From Brachypterus glaber (Eukaryota; Arthropoda; Insecta; Coleoptera; Kateretidae): 64,000 nt of DNA. The translations under genes and the position numbers were made by a program. Of the stretch, positions 34,201 to 41,209 are shown piece by piece (within the stretch, counting starts at the first letter, position 1; every line of letters starts with the position of its first letter). Below the pieces are notes generated by a model, which saw only the letters and a list, made by a program, of their open reading frames with translations, made no database searches and was not told the DNA's origin. Where the stretch lies: assembly GCA_958510825.1 (NCBI GenBank), contig OY294048.1:18431589-18495588 (forward strand). The letters are read 5' to 3'.

Positions 34201-37200
34201 ATTTTCCCCTTGGCACGGTGGGCTTTAAGCTTACGGAGATGAAAAAATCGAACACCTCATAACTGACAACGGGATATTGTTTCTAATGCTTTCAGAATTA
34301 CATGTTCGTTGAGAACAAAATCGTAGGTGTATCCGTTTTTTATTCCATCAAAAATTAGTATATTAGTATATATGTGAACCAAAAAAAATTTCAAATTAAA
34401 AATTTTGGAGGTCTCACCCCTTAAATTTGTTTATTGGGGTAAGAGTTTCATCCCTATTTTTTTCAAAATTTTTGAAAAAATCTAGAGTCGTTCACAGCCA
34501 TTTTTCAAAAAATATGTTTGCTTACCTTTTTTTATTTTTTTAAGGCCCAAGGATTTTTTATTTAAATCTTTTTAACACGAAACGGTATAAAGGGATAGTA
34601 AATTGCTAACCTTAAAAAAAATCTGAATTTTTCTTTTAAAATGGCGGAGCTGTGCTCTTTAAAGTTTGAAAATTCACTACATTGCTTGATTTTAGGTCTA
34701 ATTACAGGCACAAAAAATTTTTTTTCATTGTCTTCAAACATTGTGGGTGTAGCCCAATATATAAAGTGTTATATAAAAGTTACCTTATTTTGAGTCCTAC
34801 CCTGTCACTAAAAACCGAATTTATCTCTCAAAAATATTAAAAAAATGTAAATATTATTTTTTCTGGATACCCTGTATATCCGATAAAAAAATATAGTTGG
34901 TTTTATGTGAGGACATATTGGGCTACACGCACAATGTTTGAAGACAATGAAAAAAATTTTTTTGTGCCTGTAATTAGACCTAAAATCAAGCAATGTAGTG
35001 AATTTTCAAACTTTAAAGAGCACAGCTCCGCTATTTTGAAAGAAAAATTCAGATTTTTTTTTGAGGTTAGCAGTTTACTATCCCTTTATACCGTTTCGTG
35101 TTAAAAAGATTTAAATAAAAAATCCTTGGGACTTAAAAAAATAAAAAAAAGCTAAGCAAACATATTTTTTGAAAAATGGCTGTGAATGACCTCTAGATTT
35201 TTTCAAAAATTTTGAAAAAAATTAGGGATGAAACTCTTACCCCAATAAACAAATTTAAGGGGTGAGACCTACAAAATTTTTAATTTGAAATTTTTTTTTG
35301 GTTCACATATATACTAATATACTAATTTTTGATGGAATAAAAAACGGATACACCTACGATTTTGTTCTCAATGAACATCTAATTCTGAAAGCATTAGAAA
35401 CAATATCCCGTTGTCAGTTATGGGGTGTTCGATTTTTTCATCTCCGTAAGCTTAAAGCCCACCGTGATAGGACATACATCTTAGGCTAATTTTTAGAATT
35501 TAGGTTTTAGATAGGACATCAGGATAATGTAAAGCAATACAATAGTGTGCTTATCGCAAAAAGTGAATTTTTGCAGATAGGACAACTTGTTTTAGCAGGG
35601 CAGTATAGTAATTAATTAAAAAAAAACGAATTTATAAATGAAGAAAATTATAATTGAACTTCTAAATACCTTAATAATGTGATTGCATAAATTAGGACCT
35701 GCAGCATTAATTTTATACCTACACCAAAATGTCTTTTAGTCGTGATATTCTGCTTCAAAGGCTTGCTCTGAAAATAATCCCACCGGTAGATTAGTTCTTT
35801 TAATAACTTCTAGAACATGATGATAGAAAATGTGATTTTTGGGGTAGAATTTATTAAAGAACCAATATACTGCTGGGATTATTTTCAAATCAAGTCACAA
35901 GTGGATGATATTTTGGGGCAGGTATAAAACTAATGCTGCACATCCTAATTTTGGCAGTTATTATTAGGTGAATTAGGTGAAAAGTTAAAATCCTCTTTAT
36001 TTATAAACCATAGAAAAAATGTTATCTCTCCAAAATATAAATTTATTGTCTATTAAACAAACATTACAGCGTCGATTGTTTCGACTTTTTTAACATAAAG
36101 CCATTTTCAAGTTTTTAAATTTACAAACAAATTAACTTGAGTACACATTATTAGAAATGTCCAAAAAATTGAAAAAATTTTAAACATACAAAAAGAGGAC
36201 TGGTATGCCCACATAGCATGGAATACTGCTTAAATATAATAAAGGATATAAGGTGGAGAATTTTTTATGGAAATAAAGAATTGTTCAATTATAGCACTAG
36301 GCAACAAATCTCAACTTTTTTTTTGCCCCGATCGGAAAGTAAATTTTTCTTACTAATTCGAGGGAGTAGAAACCGAATCTGACCTTTCAAATTTCAGCAC
36401 CTATAATTTTTGAGATATAGGTCCAGGAAATAATGACGTTTTTTTTCAAAATCTTAAAAAAAAGACTAGGATTTTGAAAATTTTAGGGTATATTAAAAAA
36501 AATACGAGGAACCTAAAAAATATATATGCCAAGGAGTAAGTCAGAGTAAGTACGCGACAAAAAAAATAAAAAGCTTAAAATGAAAGTGCAGAGTTTACTT
36601 AATTGCTCTTTTGTGTCAAAACTATCAAATCTGTATAAAAATTTTATAGGGCTTAATTTGTAGATTTTAAAATTTTCTACAAAAATACTTATACAAATAT
36701 TTTTTTTATTTTTCTTAGTTTGTTCGTAAAAAGTAAATAAATTAAAAAGAAACAAAATGAAAGTACACAGTGTAAACTTATTTCCCGAGCCCAAAAAATA
36801 TATTTTTCTTATCAATTTAAAGGCGCAGAATCCAAATTTGACCTTAAAAAAAATCCAGCACGTCTTATTTTTTAAATTTTAGTACAGGCAATTATGACAA
36901 TTAAAAAATTATAAAACAAAATTTTGTGTATTTTTGTGTGTTTTTTTAATGGTTCTACATCATAAAAATGTTACCTTATTACATAAGAACCATATTACGT
37001 AACATTTTTTTAGTTTATTTTTGAGCCCTAGTAATGATTTTTGACAATTTTTAGCATGAGTAGGTGGGGATAAGCTTGTCCCCTTATGCACCCTTCTCCT
37101 TACCCTCCACCCCTACTTAGTTTTGTCACATTATCCATTTTTTTTAATTTTTTTTCTTATAATGTTCTGTTATTGTACCTATGAATTTAAAGTTTCCATG

Positions 37201-37625
37201 TTTTAAGTTGGGTATTTTTTAACTAATATTGAGTCGCCGAATCTAAATTTGTCCTCGTAATATTTTTATCTCCCATGATTTTAGAACAAAAGAGGGATAA
37301 AATAATTATTTTTTAACATTTTTATCTCATTTTTCTCAGAAAACAGGTAATAGAAATATAGGCCAGATTCGGTTTCAGCGACCCAAAATTGGGCAAGAAA
37401 CCGTGTGGCCTGGTGGGGCCTTAAATTTATACTGACTTAAATAATTATTTAATAAAATTATAATTGCTTTTAGGTGACAATACGAACCAAGTCCTGAATG
37501 ACAATTGGCAGGAAGTAATTAATGAACTGGGAGCAGGACTATCCGAAGCAATTAAATCTGTTGTAACGGAAGAAATCAGTGCTTATGTTTTATCCATCCC
37601 CCTAAATGAAATATTTATCCCATAA
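16213..37625 (+). CDS. takeout/JHBP-family secreted ligand carrier, gene A (six exons)
   Basis: Exons 16213-16273, 18415-18504, 27933-28071, 29000-29133, 30637-30789 and 37474-37625 join in frame to 729 nt (242 aa), the usual length of takeout proteins. All introns are GT-AG and split codons consistently. The protein starts with a signal peptide (MKSIIFTLVTFSLG). Exon 2 has the paired cysteines ACKDDDKLSQC that form the N-terminal disulfide of the family. Exons 3-4 give the 'GLxxxxV' and 'Y-x2-NGQILVLPIKGDG' strands, and exon 5 'NLFGGDKLLG'. Exon 6 has 'NDNWQEVINELG' and ends IFIP, as family members do. Such proteins carry hydrophobic ligands in haemolymph or sensory lymph; the ligand cannot be inferred. 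Intron 2 contains an 8.1-kb retrotransposon. Its paralogue is at 52437. Confidence 0.92.
16274..18414 (+). other. gene A intron 1, with R1 copy and related repeat
   Basis: Contains repeat R1 in forward orientation (16313-16835) and a second block (16850-17220) that also exists in gene B intron 1 (54070-54680). 17230-18414 is AT-rich with no recognised element. A branch/pyrimidine tract precedes the TTTTTTTTAG acceptor. Confidence 0.7.
16313..16835 (+). repeat. dispersed repeat R1, forward copy
   Basis: Same sequence as 8005-8482 in reverse. Its 3' part is a hairpin: CATAACACGTTTTTAGAGCA pairs with GTGCGCTAAAAACGTATGTT. No coding content. Confidence 0.75.
18415..18504 (+). CDS. gene A exon 2 (conserved disulfide)
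   Basis: 90 nt, acceptor TTTTTTTTAG, donor GTAAGTA. Carries the two cysteines separated by nine residues that mark JHBP-family proteins. Gene B exon 2 has the same length. Confidence 0.9.
18718..18721. repeat. target site duplication TATA (left)
   Basis: TATA before the left LTR matches TATA at 26805-26808 after the right LTR. Four-base alternating purine/pyrimidine targets are typical of errantiviruses. Confidence 0.85.
18722..18950 (+). repeat. 5' LTR
   Basis: 229 bp. Carries TATATAA at 18763-18769 and AATAAA at 18867-18872 and 18883-18888. The start site is not visible; promoter and polyadenylation roles are inferred from these motifs. Confidence 0.95.
18950..18964 (+). promoter_or_regulatory. 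primer binding site, tRNA-Ser
   Basis: TGGCGCAGTCGGCAG is complementary to a tRNA 3' end CGACTGCG-CCA; the G before CCA and the stem match insect tRNA-Ser. Its first T is also the last base of the LTR, as in 17.6-type errantiviruses. Confidence 0.85.
19094..19129 (+). promoter_or_regulatory. 11-codon uORF that doubles as the Env leader exon
   Basis: The first ATG of the post-LTR leader (19094) opens an 11-codon frame ending at TAA 19127-19129. That TAA lies inside a strong splice donor (GTAAGTAC from 19126). Unspliced RNA therefore reads a tiny peptide and stops before gag; in spliced RNA the same codons would become the hydrophobic start of Env. A second 28-codon uORF (ATG 19136) lies within the intron. 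Splicing is inferred from sequence. Confidence 0.75.
19126..19131 (+). promoter_or_regulatory. env splice donor (GTAAGT)
   Basis: Consensus donor after codon position 2 of the leader frame. The matching acceptor is ATTCCAG ending at 24897; the junction keeps the frame into env. Confidence 0.75.
19282..20310 (+). CDS. gag: Gag structural polyprotein of the retroelement
   Basis: 342 aa. The N-terminal ~190 residues form a mostly helical region that fits a Ty3/gypsy capsid (for example LQNTYSDKRDVFSLQLEMTE, then LRKYALRVLLRGL). From about residue 195 the protein is rich in Asn, Gln, Pro and Arg, with no CCHC zinc knuckle. Errantivirus Gags are known to lack the knuckle and use a basic tail instead, so this is expected rather than a loss. 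The start is the ATG in AAACATGGCTAAC, the first long frame after two short uORFs. The frame ends at TGA 20308-20310, just after the slippery heptamer that gives Pol. Its role is capsid assembly and RNA packaging. Confidence 0.93.
   Translation: MANVLKADYLNMIPEFRGESELLPRFIDICEKLVNKFYNLNDPTDFQNEYLMSSILAKIKGDAATKISSCILNNWNDLKLALQNTYSDKRDVFSLQLEMTELKQGLKQSVFDFYNSILMLLNLQIAYLTVHHGNAQEVGTLTAYLRKYALRVLLRGLRDPIGSLMRTKNPEDLNSALNMLTNDFQLEINDQIIRNSYSQNPRQKPNFNNNRNFTQGRQQLPNIRQLQLTNYPQNFQPRPNGFNNNNTNTNFQNQPGPSSRNDVFRPNPNVRLPRPTPMSVSTRNTNMSHARQNFNNRNNSNNQIRTPNFQIEEVFNLHNAPKVEFPEENLNKNQDDSSFLEN
20295..20301 (+). promoter_or_regulatory. -1 ribosomal frameshift site UUUUUUA
   Basis: T TTT TTA with zero-frame codons TTT (20296-20298) and TTA (20299-20301) in the gag frame. 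Seven bases later gag stops. The pol frame, open from 20289, is one base back. This is a canonical X-XXY-YYZ heptamer, the same type used by HIV-1. No clear downstream pseudoknot could be drawn by eye. Confidence 0.85.
20307..24938 (+). CDS. pol: Pol polyprotein: protease, RT, RNase H, macro domain, integrase
   Basis: 1543 codons counted from 20307; the frame is open from 20289, and translation should enter by -1 frameshift, not at the TTG. Domains by residue: aspartic protease with DSG at 33-35; reverse transcriptase about 270-500 with FLDD (catalytic D448, D449); RNase H about 590-705 with D596, E637, D662 and the NADALSR end; Asn-rich linker; macro domain about 826-963; acidic linker about 970-1080; integrase with an HHCC-type finger (His pair near 1184-1192, CEIC near 1226) and DD35E at D1257, D1310, E1346; basic C-terminus. 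All catalytic residues are present and there are no internal stops. It overlaps env by about 40 nt. The macro domain is not part of the standard Ty3/gypsy Pol order. Confidence 0.95.
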   Translation: MSLGKIDIMSLTNEKSQLCYIIYPDLNLKVLLDSGSTKSFVKHDIANKFFSRNIIHDPFLISSAHGTSLEKYSTKIPCGKLFKNNINLKFHMFNFHKQFDCLLGLDNLKKLNAIVDLHNDVLITPSRRIKIHYLELSSGADSIVVPAKTEQIIKINIKNVKNGDVIIPHMKAGDLEIIESVASVKDFSTYCSIVNPTDRDISAKINPITVQMFDEYEHHTASNFNNINTYCDNSPIDLSKIKINHMNAEEKQAILNLLNEYSDIFHSEGKPLTFTHKIKHKIVTKDEIPVYTKSYRFPNVHKQEVDKQIKKMLQQKIIRPSYSPWSSPIWVVPKKSAPFAERKWRIVVDYRKLNEKTIDDRYPLPNITDLLDKLGRCLYFSTMDLASGYHQLEMAREDIQKTAFSTENGHYEFLRMPFGLKTAPATFQRVMDNLLRGILNKKCCVFLDDIICFSTSLQEHINNLKEIFDRLRSANLKLQVDKCEFLQKEVAFLGHIVTPQGVKPNPEKIKAVQNYPIPKTTRQIKAFLGLLGYYRKFIKDFAKITKPMTICLKKNHKINIKDPEYVKCFNHCKNLLINQPILQYPDFNQPFILTCDSSSFALGSVLSQGKIGSDLPVAYASRTLNESECNLSTIERELLAIVWAVKYFRPYLYGRKFTIVSDHKPLQWLFSLKEPNSKLCRWRLYLEEYDYEIIYKKGVLNSNADALSRIVINPETDIPKNPDQLQNPTNEPPQIKKIGNATDLTYAQVLSNNYNKNTISNSPLQNNIKSRTSFKDKEVSDYDDNICESIPTYEINLNELSDAVYKNETLRQIIYNNLNIINNNVKIIDNDLFNCDENISLAHCVSQCFSMKKGIARNFREKFNCVNTLKAQNKPVGEVAYLKLPTRNIYYLITKKIFRDKPTYTTIISALISLKRLCLELQDFTVAMPKIGSGLDNLKWDIILNLIKIIFQNSKIKILIYNIDPPQKVEINVTNHENNKSAISRFIEEFCEELTNDEPDITDNINEPLLDYMQKFNDSFSANKDSDNMSIIVETGDLDDLEREENIKQAEQPTETDLNTVHSNAENPIIGVPIVTCPVNYGKNQIILSLVEFAPATPSIVILYKSKQRMLVQLSKNNFEQDVIKVMKEYIAPKIKYYVFFEDPIYEQFCAVLQTYFKNGQINLVRCTKYLTDVIGEVEIKEIIKNFHEGKTNHRGIEETEKRIKESYYFPNQRRVIQTYINNCEICQLTKYDRNPLKLKFNLTPTATRPFQILHMDSITLEKSKFLTIIDTFSKYSQAYKLSAASSIEVVNNLIKYFTHHSIPEQIVSDNGGEFNSGVLKELLELHKIKIHFISSQHPDSNSPVERFHSTLIEHIRLLNNQDIFKSEPIEIKINYAILAYNNTIHSTTKLKPSEIITGHLGTDSPFNLELNKQLMNNYIFNHKEKTKILYQKINKDAQKTKEKIINKLNEKREEIPKSIPEKVFVKNKQKQSKTKNKFKKEKIKNINWKLKTAKIDPTHFNTIDKIHLSNIKRPRKNSNSKTQQDLSIPGCSHADEQRTSAT
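22782..23195 (+). other. TARG1/OARD1-like macro domain inside Pol
   Basis: Residues about 826-963 of Pol follow the macro-domain layout of terminal ADP-ribose protein glycohydrolase TARG1 (OARD1): 'DLFNC-x5-SLAHCVS', 'M-x2-GIARNFREKF', 'GEVAYLK', 'YYLITKK', 'KPTY', 'MPKIGSGLDNLKW' and a last strand 'IKILIYNI'. TARG1 cleaves ADP-ribose from acidic residues through a Lys and an Asp; the equivalents here are K895 (in ITKK) and D936 (in GSGLD), both kept, as is the glycine G934 of the binding loop. It lies between RNase H and integrase with flexible linkers on both sides. The fold and residue matches are seen by eye against recalled family motifs; activity is inference. Confidence 0.85.
24896..24897 (+). 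promoter_or_regulatory. env splice acceptor
   Basis: ATTCCAG ends at 24897 after an AT/pyrimidine stretch. Exon 2 of the env mRNA would begin at 24898, inside the pol 3' end but in another frame. Confidence 0.7.
24898..26188 (+). CDS. env: Env-like glycoprotein, main exon (ends at premature TGA)
   Basis: The frame is open from the acceptor and has no ATG of its own near the start; the start codon and signal peptide should come from the leader exon at 19094. A furin-type site RNKR (25208-25219) is followed at once by a Gly-rich hydrophobic stretch and a Gly-x-x-Asp pattern, the arrangement of baculovirus F / errantivirus Env fusion proteins. A helical heptad-like region follows, then a Cys-containing C-terminal half. 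Several N-x-S/T sequons are present. The frame stops at TGA 26186-26188, before any membrane anchor; the same frame then continues to 26566. As it stands the product would be an unanchored ectodomain. Confidence 0.88.
26189..26566 (+). pseudogene. Env C-terminal part after the in-frame stop (membrane anchor and tail)
   Basis: The same reading frame as the env exon, open for 125 codons to TGA 26564-26566. It contains a hydrophobic membrane-spanning segment at about 26393-26455, followed by a basic/acidic cytoplasmic tail. It is separated from the upstream part only by the TGA at 26186. An internal ATG at 26357 could start a small anchor-only protein, but there is no evidence for that. Nonsense mutation, stop readthrough and base-call error are all possible. 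Confidence 0.75.
26565..26575 (+). promoter_or_regulatory. polypurine tract
   Basis: GAGGAGGGAGG directly before the 3' LTR, overlapping the final env-frame stop codon; it would prime plus-strand DNA synthesis. Confidence 0.9.
26576..26804 (+). repeat. 3' LTR
   Basis: 229 bp, identical base for base to the 5' LTR. Its AATAAA motifs (first at 26721-26726) would end the element's RNA and could also end host transcripts. TATA duplication follows at 26805. Confidence 0.95.
26809..26990. repeat. palindromic element R3, split by the retroelement
   Basis: ACACTACGATATTTCAA at the left pairs with TTGAAATATCGTAGTGT near 26925-26941. The right arm goes on to GCATCTTTTTCTCT, whose partner AGAGAAAAAGATGC lies at 18702-18715, left of the LTR element. 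So the retroelement landed in one arm. A related copy is at 54117-54302. Confidence 0.8.
27168..27797. repeat. ~630-bp foldback element in gene A intron 2
   Basis: Ends ATACCGTGCGGTCCAAAAGT and its inverted partner ACTTTTGGATAGCACGGTAT. The arms share AGCTCTTAAAATG-type words around a centre near 27480. Not present at the same site in gene B. Confidence 0.8.
27933..28071 (+). CDS. gene A exon 3
   Basis: 139 nt, acceptor TATTTTGTAG, donor GTAAGTT. Encodes the stretch from GDKTYHVPDF to TVKVIGAR. Gene B exon 3 has identical length and about two thirds identical residues. Confidence 0.92.
28225..28765. repeat. ~540-bp foldback element in gene A intron 3
   Basis: TTAACTTTTGAGCGGCTTAA near 28231 mirrors TTAAGCCGTTCAAAAGTTAA near 28736. 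The arms are diverged toward the centre, with TATC/GATA and CTTAAAATTTG / CAAATT words. Confidence 0.7.
29000..29133 (+). CDS. gene A exon 4
   Basis: 134 nt, acceptor TTTTTTAG, donor GTATGTA. Restores the codon split at the end of exon 3. Encodes SVYAKISVDKLEA and the NGQILVLPIKGDG strand typical of takeout. Confidence 0.9.
29134..30636 (+). other. gene A intron 4, little recognised
   Basis: AT-rich. AAGTGGGTG near 29638 and CACCCACTT near 30577 are inverted, possible ends of a TIR element of about 950 bp, but the arms are too short to be sure. Confidence 0.4.
30637..30789 (+). CDS. gene A exon 5
   Basis: 153 nt, acceptor TTTTATGAAG, donor GTAAGTT. Encodes GGIYEYELQYIPEKHADGLE and ends in the NLFGGDKLLG turn, a landmark of the family. 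Confidence 0.9.
30790..31435 (+). other. start of gene A intron 5, nothing recognised
   Basis: AT-rich; no repeat ends that I could pair. Confidence 0.4.
31436..32706. mobile_element. TIR element of the CACGGTTCACCTGGGC family with internal insertion
   Basis: The left end (TCACGGAACGCCTGGGCGAA, then GACCCCTACATTTTTTAGA) is mirrored at the right end (TCTAAAAAATGTAGGGGTC and GGCCCAGGTGAACCGTGA). Between them lies a block (about 31614-32215) shared with 47225-48245 in reverse. A short frame at about 31834-31959 reads like the 'LPSKSRKVY' start of Crypton-type recombinase ORFs, but it stops early. Confidence 0.7.
32707..33857. other. gene A intron 5, unrecognised
   Basis: 32710-32860 is less AT-rich than its surroundings and could be a fragment of a coding transposon. 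The two overlapping open frames there, on opposite strands, match nothing I know. Confidence 0.35.
33858..35613. repeat. ~1.75-kb foldback element in gene A intron 5
   Basis: Ends TATACTGCCCTCTAAGACAA and TTGTTTTAGCAGGGCAGTAT. Arms are inverted almost throughout: GCACGGTGGGCTTTAAGC / GCTTAAAGCCCACCGTG, ACGGATACACCTACGATTTT and its partner, ATATATACTAATATACTAAT. The centre is near 34835. Open frames inside it (34808-34993, 34907-35104, 35298-35489) are by-products. Confidence 0.88.
35614..37473 (+). other. rest of gene A intron 5, weak inverted repeats
   Basis: AAACCGAATCTGACC near 36371 and GCCAGATTCGGTTTC near 37361 are inverted, and AATCCAAATTTGACC / CGAATCTAAATTTG words recur between them. 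Probably an old foldback element; no gene. Confidence 0.4.
37474..37625 (+). CDS. gene A exon 6 and stop
   Basis: Acceptor TGCTTTTAG. Encodes LNDNWQEVINELGAGLSEAI through to NEIFIP and TAA at 37623-37625. The N-x-N-W and terminal F-x-P features are those of takeout C-termini. Confidence 0.92.
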
Positions 37626-38436
37626 AATCCTAATACAACCTTCCATATTTTAAAGGTTATTTAAGTTTTTTCCTCTGCACAAATTAACAAAGGATAGAGC
37701 GCATTCACCAAATTTGTAAATATGCCCAAAGTATCCCTTTGACTCCAGGGTCATCATTTATTTTGCTCTATTTTCACTGCATAAATGTCTTGTATTGTTT
37801 ACAGCCAAATTCTTGTAAATTTCAGTGATTTCATTACAAAAAGCGTGTTTTTTTAATGACAAGAAAAAGTTAATACTTATTTTTTATATTAGGTAGTTTT
37901 AAATTTATATGTCTCCAAACTATCATAAACAAAGAACTTTTACCTTAAGAAGTTATTTCAGACCAATGTTTATGAAGGTGTTATCTTTTTGTTTGTTGGT
38001 TTACGTAAACCTACGCGATACTGCTTCTGATGTAAACATAAGTATGGCTAGTTTTGACCTTCTGGTGGCCAGAGCGATGTTGCGTAATTTTCACTTTATC
38101 ATTATGATAAATCTTTATACCTACATTAAAGTTTAAACAAACCATATTTCCATTAGTATTTATTTATTAGCCCTTTAATAAAAAGAAATTCTGTACATAT
38201 TATTTATGAATAAAATTGAGGTTATGTATTGCTTGACAAAGTTTACGACATAAGACTGTGAGTTTACACATTCTTTCTCTCTTTTTACGCGTACTAAGTG
38301 TAAACAATTCACACTACCCACCAGCCCCTCACCGTAATTGGTTCACGCTTCAAACAAAGCATACGGTAGATTTCATCATGTTCATTCTTGAGGTAAAAGT
38401 TCTTTGATCATAAATTACTACACACATAATACACCG
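37626..38436 (+). other. gene A 3' region and following intergenic DNA
   Basis: Candidate polyadenylation signals AATAAA at 38177-38182 and 38209-38214; none closer is obvious. The 75-codon frame at 37909-38136 shows no family features. Confidence 0.4.
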
Positions 38437-38845
38437 CCACGCAAAAAAAATCATGTGCCAGAGACTAGACCAAAGCATTTTTATATTTTTGGGGTCGCTA
38501 AAACCAAATCTCAGCTTAGAATTGCTCCATCAGGTCACAATTTTTTTCTACACTTAAAAACATCTGAATGTAACTTTAAAAAGGGTGCGAAAATATAAAA
38601 GTGTAGAAAAAGATTGTGACCTGATGGAGCAATTCTGGAAATATAAAAATGATTTGGTCTAGTTTCTGACACGATTTTTTTGTGGCTGTGCACAGCCAAA
38701 AAAAAAATAAAAAAAAGGTCATGTGCCAGAGACTAGACGCATTTTTATATTTTCGGGGTCGCTGAAACCGAATCTGACCTCAGAATTGCTCCAGAAATGC
38801 GTTGGTCTAGTCTCTCGCACACGATTTTTTGTGTCGCTGTGTTAT
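38437..38845. repeat. two adjacent palindromes, ACAGCCACA family (R4)
   Basis: About 38437-38695 pairs TGTGCCAGAGACTAGACC with GGTCTAGTTTCTGACACG and AATTGCTCCATCAGGTCACA with its exact complement. A shorter deleted palindrome of the same type follows (38693-38845) after GTGGCTGTGCACAGCC. Confidence 0.8.
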
Positions 38846-39852
38846 CACTGTAGGTATACTAAATACAGAAATCACTAGTATTATGTATTATTATCAAAAC
38901 AAAATTTATACTAGTTGATAATAGACCCAATAAGCTCCAAGTGTGCTTAAACAAAAGTTTTCTACTAGCTTTTATTTTCGAGAAACAGAGTATTTAGCAG
39001 TCATTTTAATTATTATTTTAAATAAAATAATATATTAATTAAATATTTGTTATCTTTCGTTAATTTGTTGAAAAAAAATAAGAATTTTAAATTATTTAAT
39101 TTTTACATTTATTAATAAAATTTACATATTTTTTTAAGGATTATTTAACAAGGATCCTATGAATTTTATCTATTTTTACCTCCACTTAGATGTTGAAGGT
39201 GAGACTTTAAGAGTTTTATAAATTGTCAAACTTAAATATTCTTTAAATTGGATAAACAAACCTTAACCTTAAAAAGTAGACATTTTTTATATGCGGCTAT
39301 CGTCAAAGGACCATCAGGAGGAACAAAAAGGCAAAAACTTACTTTATTCAGATTAAATTGTAATTTATGGTGATGAAAAATTTATTTATTATGTTTTTAG
39401 GGCAATTACGTAATCGCCCTAAAAACAGTTTTTGTCAGTGTAGCACACACTATTTTTGATTTGATTGTAATATTAATTTATATTTTTGAGGTTAGAATTC
39501 AAATTTTAACAGTTTAAATATTAATCAACCAATTAACGTCGACTATTTTACTTTTGGGGCCTATCCCAAATCCGCGGAAATACATTTTCTTCAGTAAATG
39601 TGCGGGTCCTTTGTTTTTTTGTTTTTGTGACAGGGTAGATAATATTAATAAGTTCTTTAATCGTGATTTAAAGGTTAGAAACATAAGAAAATATACCACA
39701 GGAATTTTTTTTAATTTTTAGTGTCAGAAGCGGTCAAACGGAAAATTATAAATTCTTTGAAAAGTTTGAAGAAGCATGGTTATTATTCTGATATCGTTTT
39801 GAATTAATAACATAACATAACATTTTTGGGTTTTCTTAAAGATAATTATAAT
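38846..39852. other. intergenic, one short perfect hairpin
   Basis: At 39393-39426 GTTTTTAGGGC...GCCCTAAAAAC flanks ATTACGTAAT, a 34-bp near-perfect palindrome, perhaps the two joined ends of a deleted element. The remainder holds nothing I recognise. Confidence 0.45.
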
Positions 39853-40415
39853 GATTACACAGCCACACAAAAAAAGAAAAGTTTCTTGATCTGGGGACGA
39901 GACAAATATATATATATTCCTGAATCAGAATAGGCCCAACGGGTCTTGGTTCAACCCTAACCTCAAAAAAAAACCTTAAAATCGCTAACATGGCCCGTTT
40001 TGCTTGTGTTTTTTGAGGTAAGGGTTAAACCAAGACCCATTGGGCCCATTATGATGGCGGATTCAGATTCAGAGCTTGAAAATACATATATGTCTCGTCC
40101 CGAGATCAAGACAATTTTTTTTGTGGCCACACAAAAAAGAAAAGAGTCTTAATCTGGGGACGAGACATATATATTCCTATGTATTTTGGCACTCTGAATC
40201 TGAATCCGCCATCAGTATGGGCCAAACGGATCTTGGTTTAACCCTAACCTCAAAAAACACCTTAAGATCGCTAAAATTGTTTGTGTTTTTTGAGGTTAGG
40301 GTTAAACCAAGACCCGTTGGGCCTATTCTGATGGCGGATTCAGACTCAGCTCGTCAAAATACATAGGAATATATATGTCTCGTCCCCAGATCAAGACACA
40401 TTTCTTTTTTGGCGT
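39853..40415. repeat. tandem pair of ~280-bp palindromes, R4 family
   Basis: Each half begins with a CCACACAAAAAA-type end and AGAAAAG, then GGGGACGAGACA, and folds on itself through GGTTTAACCCTAACCTCAAA / TTGAGGTTAGGGTTAAACC and GATGGCGGATTCAGA. Two units lie head to tail. Confidence 0.85.
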
Positions 40416-40507
40416 AGATGTGTTATTTAAGGGGAGTAAATAATTACTGAATTTATAAAACATTTTGCTAATCCTGGCTCTTTTGTAATAATACGAATAC
40501 TAGATTT

Positions 40508-40652
40508 CTTAGGGCCACTTGCACCAACTTTTGGTACGGGATTATCTCAGCTAAACCGAGTTTAAGTTAAAAATGCTGCGTTCTGATTGGTCAGCCGTCA
40601 ATTTAATCCAAGTTTAAAGTTAAACCATCATTGGTGCAAGTGGCCCTTAGAA
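40508..40652. repeat. 145-bp MITE hairpin
   Basis: TTAGGGCCACTTGCACCAA at the left is inverted exactly as TTGGTGCAAGTGGCCCTTA at the right; the arms pair further through GTTTAA/TTAAAC words. Confidence 0.85.
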
Positions 40653-41209
40653 CACCGACCCAAATCAATAACAAAATCTGCATCAAAACGATATCGGAAT
40701 AATAACGATGTCAAAATACAACTAAAGCTCTAAAAATTAAAGAAAAATAATAAAGAATTTGTACTTATTTTTTTTGTATTTTGTTGACCTGTTTTGTTAT
40801 ATTTATTTTTGTTATTTTTTTAACATAATATTTAAGTATTTTTATAATATTTACCTAAATATATATTACTGTATACATTTCCCACTGCATCTTTTAATTA
40901 GTTGATCTTTCCTACAAAAATAATTATGATTATAAAACTCTATTATAACAATTATTTAATTTTATTTTATTATATAAAAATGTTAAAATAGGGTGGAACA
41001 ACATCGAGATATTTAGTGGAGAGTGTGGAGGAATGGGACTCACGAGGAATGGGACCCTGTTTATAAATTACCGCCAGTTTCTTAATCGCGCCCTCCCATC
41101 CATCATTGCGTGGATCTTCCTACAAGTAAATATTTTATCACCACAACAACAAGGCTTTAGTACAATAGCTTCAGTTTTTTCTCTTTCAACTCCACTTCTG
41201 GTATAACTT
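40653..41209. other. intergenic, nothing recognised
   Basis: AT-rich, with a small G-rich island near 41000-41100 of unknown nature. Confidence 0.4.

Noticed and set aside
34808..35489. Several 60-65 codon frames
   Set aside because: They lie within arms of a foldback element and mirror each other's sequence; no coding signal.
37909..38136. 75-codon frame downstream of gene A
   Set aside because: No known family, no splice or promoter context; it lies in the 3' flank.
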